Origin: Gnetum montanum
Taxonomy: Eukaryota > Streptophyta > Gnetopsida > Gnetales > Gnetaceae
Length of the DNA stretch: 22,887 nt
Direction: 5' to 3'
Assembly: GCA_015680685.1 (NCBI GenBank)
Contig: MNCI01001410.1
Coordinates: 107,498-130,384, forward strand
Below the pieces are notes generated by a model. It worked only from the letters and a program-made list of their open reading frames with translations, was not told the origin of the DNA and did not search any database. How positions within the stretch are numbered: position 1 is the first letter of the stretch; each line of letters begins with the position of its first letter. Below, piece by piece: positions 21,048-22,887 of this stretch. The position numbers were made by a program, and so were the translations under genes.

Positions 21048-21151
21048 GTATGTGTGGTTATAGGTTTTATTTAGGTTATGACTATCTTAGGTTGTGGATT
21101 ATGCTTATGCTTATATCTATGGTTATGCATTGTTTACAATACCATTAGTAG
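21048..21151 (+). other. Intron 2 of the 20537 gene remnant (104 bp)
   Basis: Begins GTATGTG and ends ATTAGTAG. Splicing gives G|TG TGG GAC and opens the long third exon. Exon 2 just before it encodes an unusually hydrophobic stretch (LFALVILLCYI), so the true 5' site could lie slightly upstream. Confidence 0.55.
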
Positions 21152-21963
21152 TGTGGGACCCTAGCCATGACATGGAGTTCAACTCCTTACCAAAGCTTTC
21201 CTTCAATGTTCAAAATGTACCCATGAAGTTGAATGAAACTACCATTGATCTTGTAGTTTAGTGTAAAAAAACTTCATGGAAGTTCCAAAGGTCCAAAAAA
21301 TCCCTATGGGAGCAAGTTTTGGCCTTAAGGGAGGATAACCAATGACAAGCTAAGATGATTAGGGATCTTTAGGATCACAAGGCCTTTGTGGAAGCAAAAG
21401 TGGCTAACACATAGATCTTGCAAATCAAAGAGATCACATGGAACCACTATTTGGAATGTCATTCATGATAAGGTGGCACTTTCTAGGGAGATGGCAGAGT
21501 AGCGGATGTAGATGGATCTCATCTCCATAAAAGCCAAGGATTTGAAGGACTATTATGCCTAGGTCCTATAGTGGGGCCAAATACAAAAAGATCATAAGAG
21601 AAAATACAAGGCTGATTCATAGGCATGCTTAAGTGGCTTAAAGAGGAGATGAATGAATGATGCAAGAGAAAGCTATTCATCTAGGGGATTTAGGCAAAGT
21701 GTGCTTACTAGCTTTTTAAAATCACTCTCCGAGTAGTCAAATCTCCTACTCCTTAGGTCATCATGTCTACAAGTGATACTTCTACAACTATAATGTCAGG
21801 AGCCTTTCCTAATTAAACTAGAGTAGACCCAAAAAACATCCACACAAGTATTAATTTTAGGGATGTTAACTGGGCCAACATGAGAAAAGACTAAATTCTC
21901 CATCATTTGGAGACTAGTCGTCAATGTCTATCCCCAAAGTTTATCAAGCTAGATTCCCTACAA

Positions 21964-22035
21964 GTTTGATATATATATATATAAGTTATAGGTTTGTTGT
22001 TGATTTCTAATTGGCTTTATGTTATTATATTTTAG
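21964..22035 (+). other. Intron 3 of the 20537 gene remnant (72 bp)
   Basis: Begins GTTTGATATATA and ends TTATATTTTAG. Splicing joins SLQ to ALGDISGPNDK in phase zero. It contains an (AT)n run at about 21969-21982. Confidence 0.65.
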
Positions 22036-22110
22036 GCACTAGGAGACATTAGTGGCCCCAATGACAAGGATGGGGATGGCCCATCACTTCCTCCTCCAGA
22101 TGCTCCTTAG

Positions 22111-22382
22111 CATCCTCCAATTGTCCATTTTCAGTTTTCCTTATTGTTGATAGCATGATGTTTACCTTTTTTTGATATTGATGGCTAATGTTAGCCATGA
22201 CTTTTTTATGGGAGATTTTATGGTTATTTTTTATTATTATTTAGACATGTTGTCACATAGTGTGGCTATGGCCATGTATGTTATAAATATTTTAAATTTT
22301 AAGTTTTGGTTTTGATTTTGGATATATACTATTCTAGCATTGTGGTTTTATCGTGGCTTTATGATTTTAAGGTTTTAATGTT
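22111..22382 (+). other. T-rich tail after the last exon, nothing recognised
   Basis: T-rich DNA as expected of a plant 3' untranslated region or spacer. No clear AATAAA signal close to the stop, and no other feature. Confidence 0.3.
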
Positions 22383-22887
22383 ATCCCATTCCAAGTTCGG
22401 CCTCAACAAACCACATCTAGTGACTTCGCATTAATGCATTCAGCCAATCCATCCTCTTGAAGTAACAAGAATGCCTTCACCCAAGAGCCACCACCATTCC
22501 GACAAAACAGAGGAGGAGAGAATGGAAAGTGAGAAGGGCCTTAGTTAGAGGGAACCTTTTATTTTAGTTCCATAACCAGTGCTTGTAGCCCAAATAATTA
22601 TTTCATCTAAGGGGTGTGCTTTGAATTCTCACTTTCTCTTTTCTCTCTTTTTTTTTATATATGTTTATGCGTGAGAACCACACCATGCAAAGATTTGTTA
22701 TTTTTATCTGCTCAGCTTCCCGATAATTGGGTAACGTCGAAGCGATAAGAAAACTCAAGAAGAACACATCCAAGAACCCAAGAGAATGGCCAACACAAAT
22801 GCATCAAGTTCCCTTGAAGTCACACCCTTTTCAATCCTTGAGTCCTTCCTTAGTTTGAGAAATGCCCAGTCACCGATTCGTTAAAGT
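22383..22887. other. Composition change; CpG-retaining end of window
   Basis: From about 22383 the sequence becomes more balanced and CpG reappears (AAGTTCGGCC, CATTCCGACA, AACGTCGAAGCG, CACCGATTCG). No protein is recognised. A polypyrimidine stretch lies near 22630-22660. This looks like a junction to a younger sequence or to unmethylated DNA. Confidence 0.4.

Larger units (their letters stand above)
20537..22110 (+). pseudogene. Unrecognised charged, coiled-coil-like protein, four exons
   Basis: Exons 20537-20776, 20880-21047, 21152-21963 and 22036-22110 are linked by three GT-AG introns whose removal keeps the frame. Exon 1 is acidic with VAEEKQRHAKEALL and LANIDLDDLNALFGGLL. Exon 2 has FYMKPWVEVLNKMEFMCKVV and a Gln-rich helix (INQLQQVAHAVGK). 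Exon 3 is long, charged and helix-prone (SLWEQVLALREDNQ; LISIKAKDLKDYYA), like a coiled coil. Exon 4 ends PSLPPPDAP before TAG. At least three frameshifts (near 20600, 21460 and 21640) and about 17 internal stops, 13 of them TAG, mark it as dead. I recognise no family. The start ATG is tentative because a 3' splice-like TTGTAG lies at 20517-20522. Confidence 0.6.

Noticed and set aside
18763-21900. TAG read as glutamine under a variant genetic code
   Set aside because: The TAG excess at Gln-like positions suggests it, but the same frames also contain TGA and TAA stops and several frameshifts, and the neighbouring retrotransposon is decayed as well. Methylation-driven decay explains all of it.

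Overview
The window looks like nuclear DNA from a plant with a large, repeat-rich genome. The grounds are a Tat-lineage Ty3/gypsy retrotransposon (reverse transcriptase, RNase H, a second RNase H, integrase), AT-rich DNA with little CpG over most of its length, and short plant-type GT-AG introns. The age and decay of the elements would suit a gymnosperm, but that is inference. I see no intact protein-coding gene, rRNA, tRNA or CRISPR array. Two single N bases (3477 and 4023), each near a low-complexity run, point to a draft assembly.

Layout. 1-250 holds CpG-rich palindromes; 942-1037 is a 31-bp tandem repeat; about 1400-1800 is a GC-rich, CpG-retaining island. About 2390-4710 is the inverted, pol-less counterpart (element B, + strand) of a second element: a degenerate short-period array (2390-2880), then an arm (3300-4710). 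About 5595-6600 is a fragment (element C, - strand) made of an integrase remnant and a striking array of 10-11 bp units. About 8230-13660 is the main element (A, - strand): arm (8230-9570), integrase, second RNase H, RNase H, reverse transcriptase (9930-12700), then an array related to the other two (13090-13660). From 13730 to 16540 runs a strongly diverged satellite-like array with a period near 180 bp.

The + strand from 17012 to 22110 holds three decayed reading frames. The first (17012-19265) has three exons and resembles the FCP1/NLI-interacting-factor (HAD) phosphatase domain. The second (about 19357-20454) is one long frame with six internal stops. The third (20537-22110) has four exons and ends in a charged, coiled-coil-like part. 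Five of the six introns proposed here are short (72-104 bp) and one is 1296 bp; each restores the local reading frame. About 20 of 26 internal stops are TAG, as expected if CAG codons were lost by deamination of methylated CHG sites.

How it fits together. On the minus strand the order satellite array, short array, pol, terminal arm could be one giant Tat element, with the + strand cassette as antisense cargo. Alternatively the cassette is a separate element or a captured host gene, with the satellite array upstream and a (TC)n leader before its first ATG. The sequence alone does not decide between these. No gag or protease was recognised.
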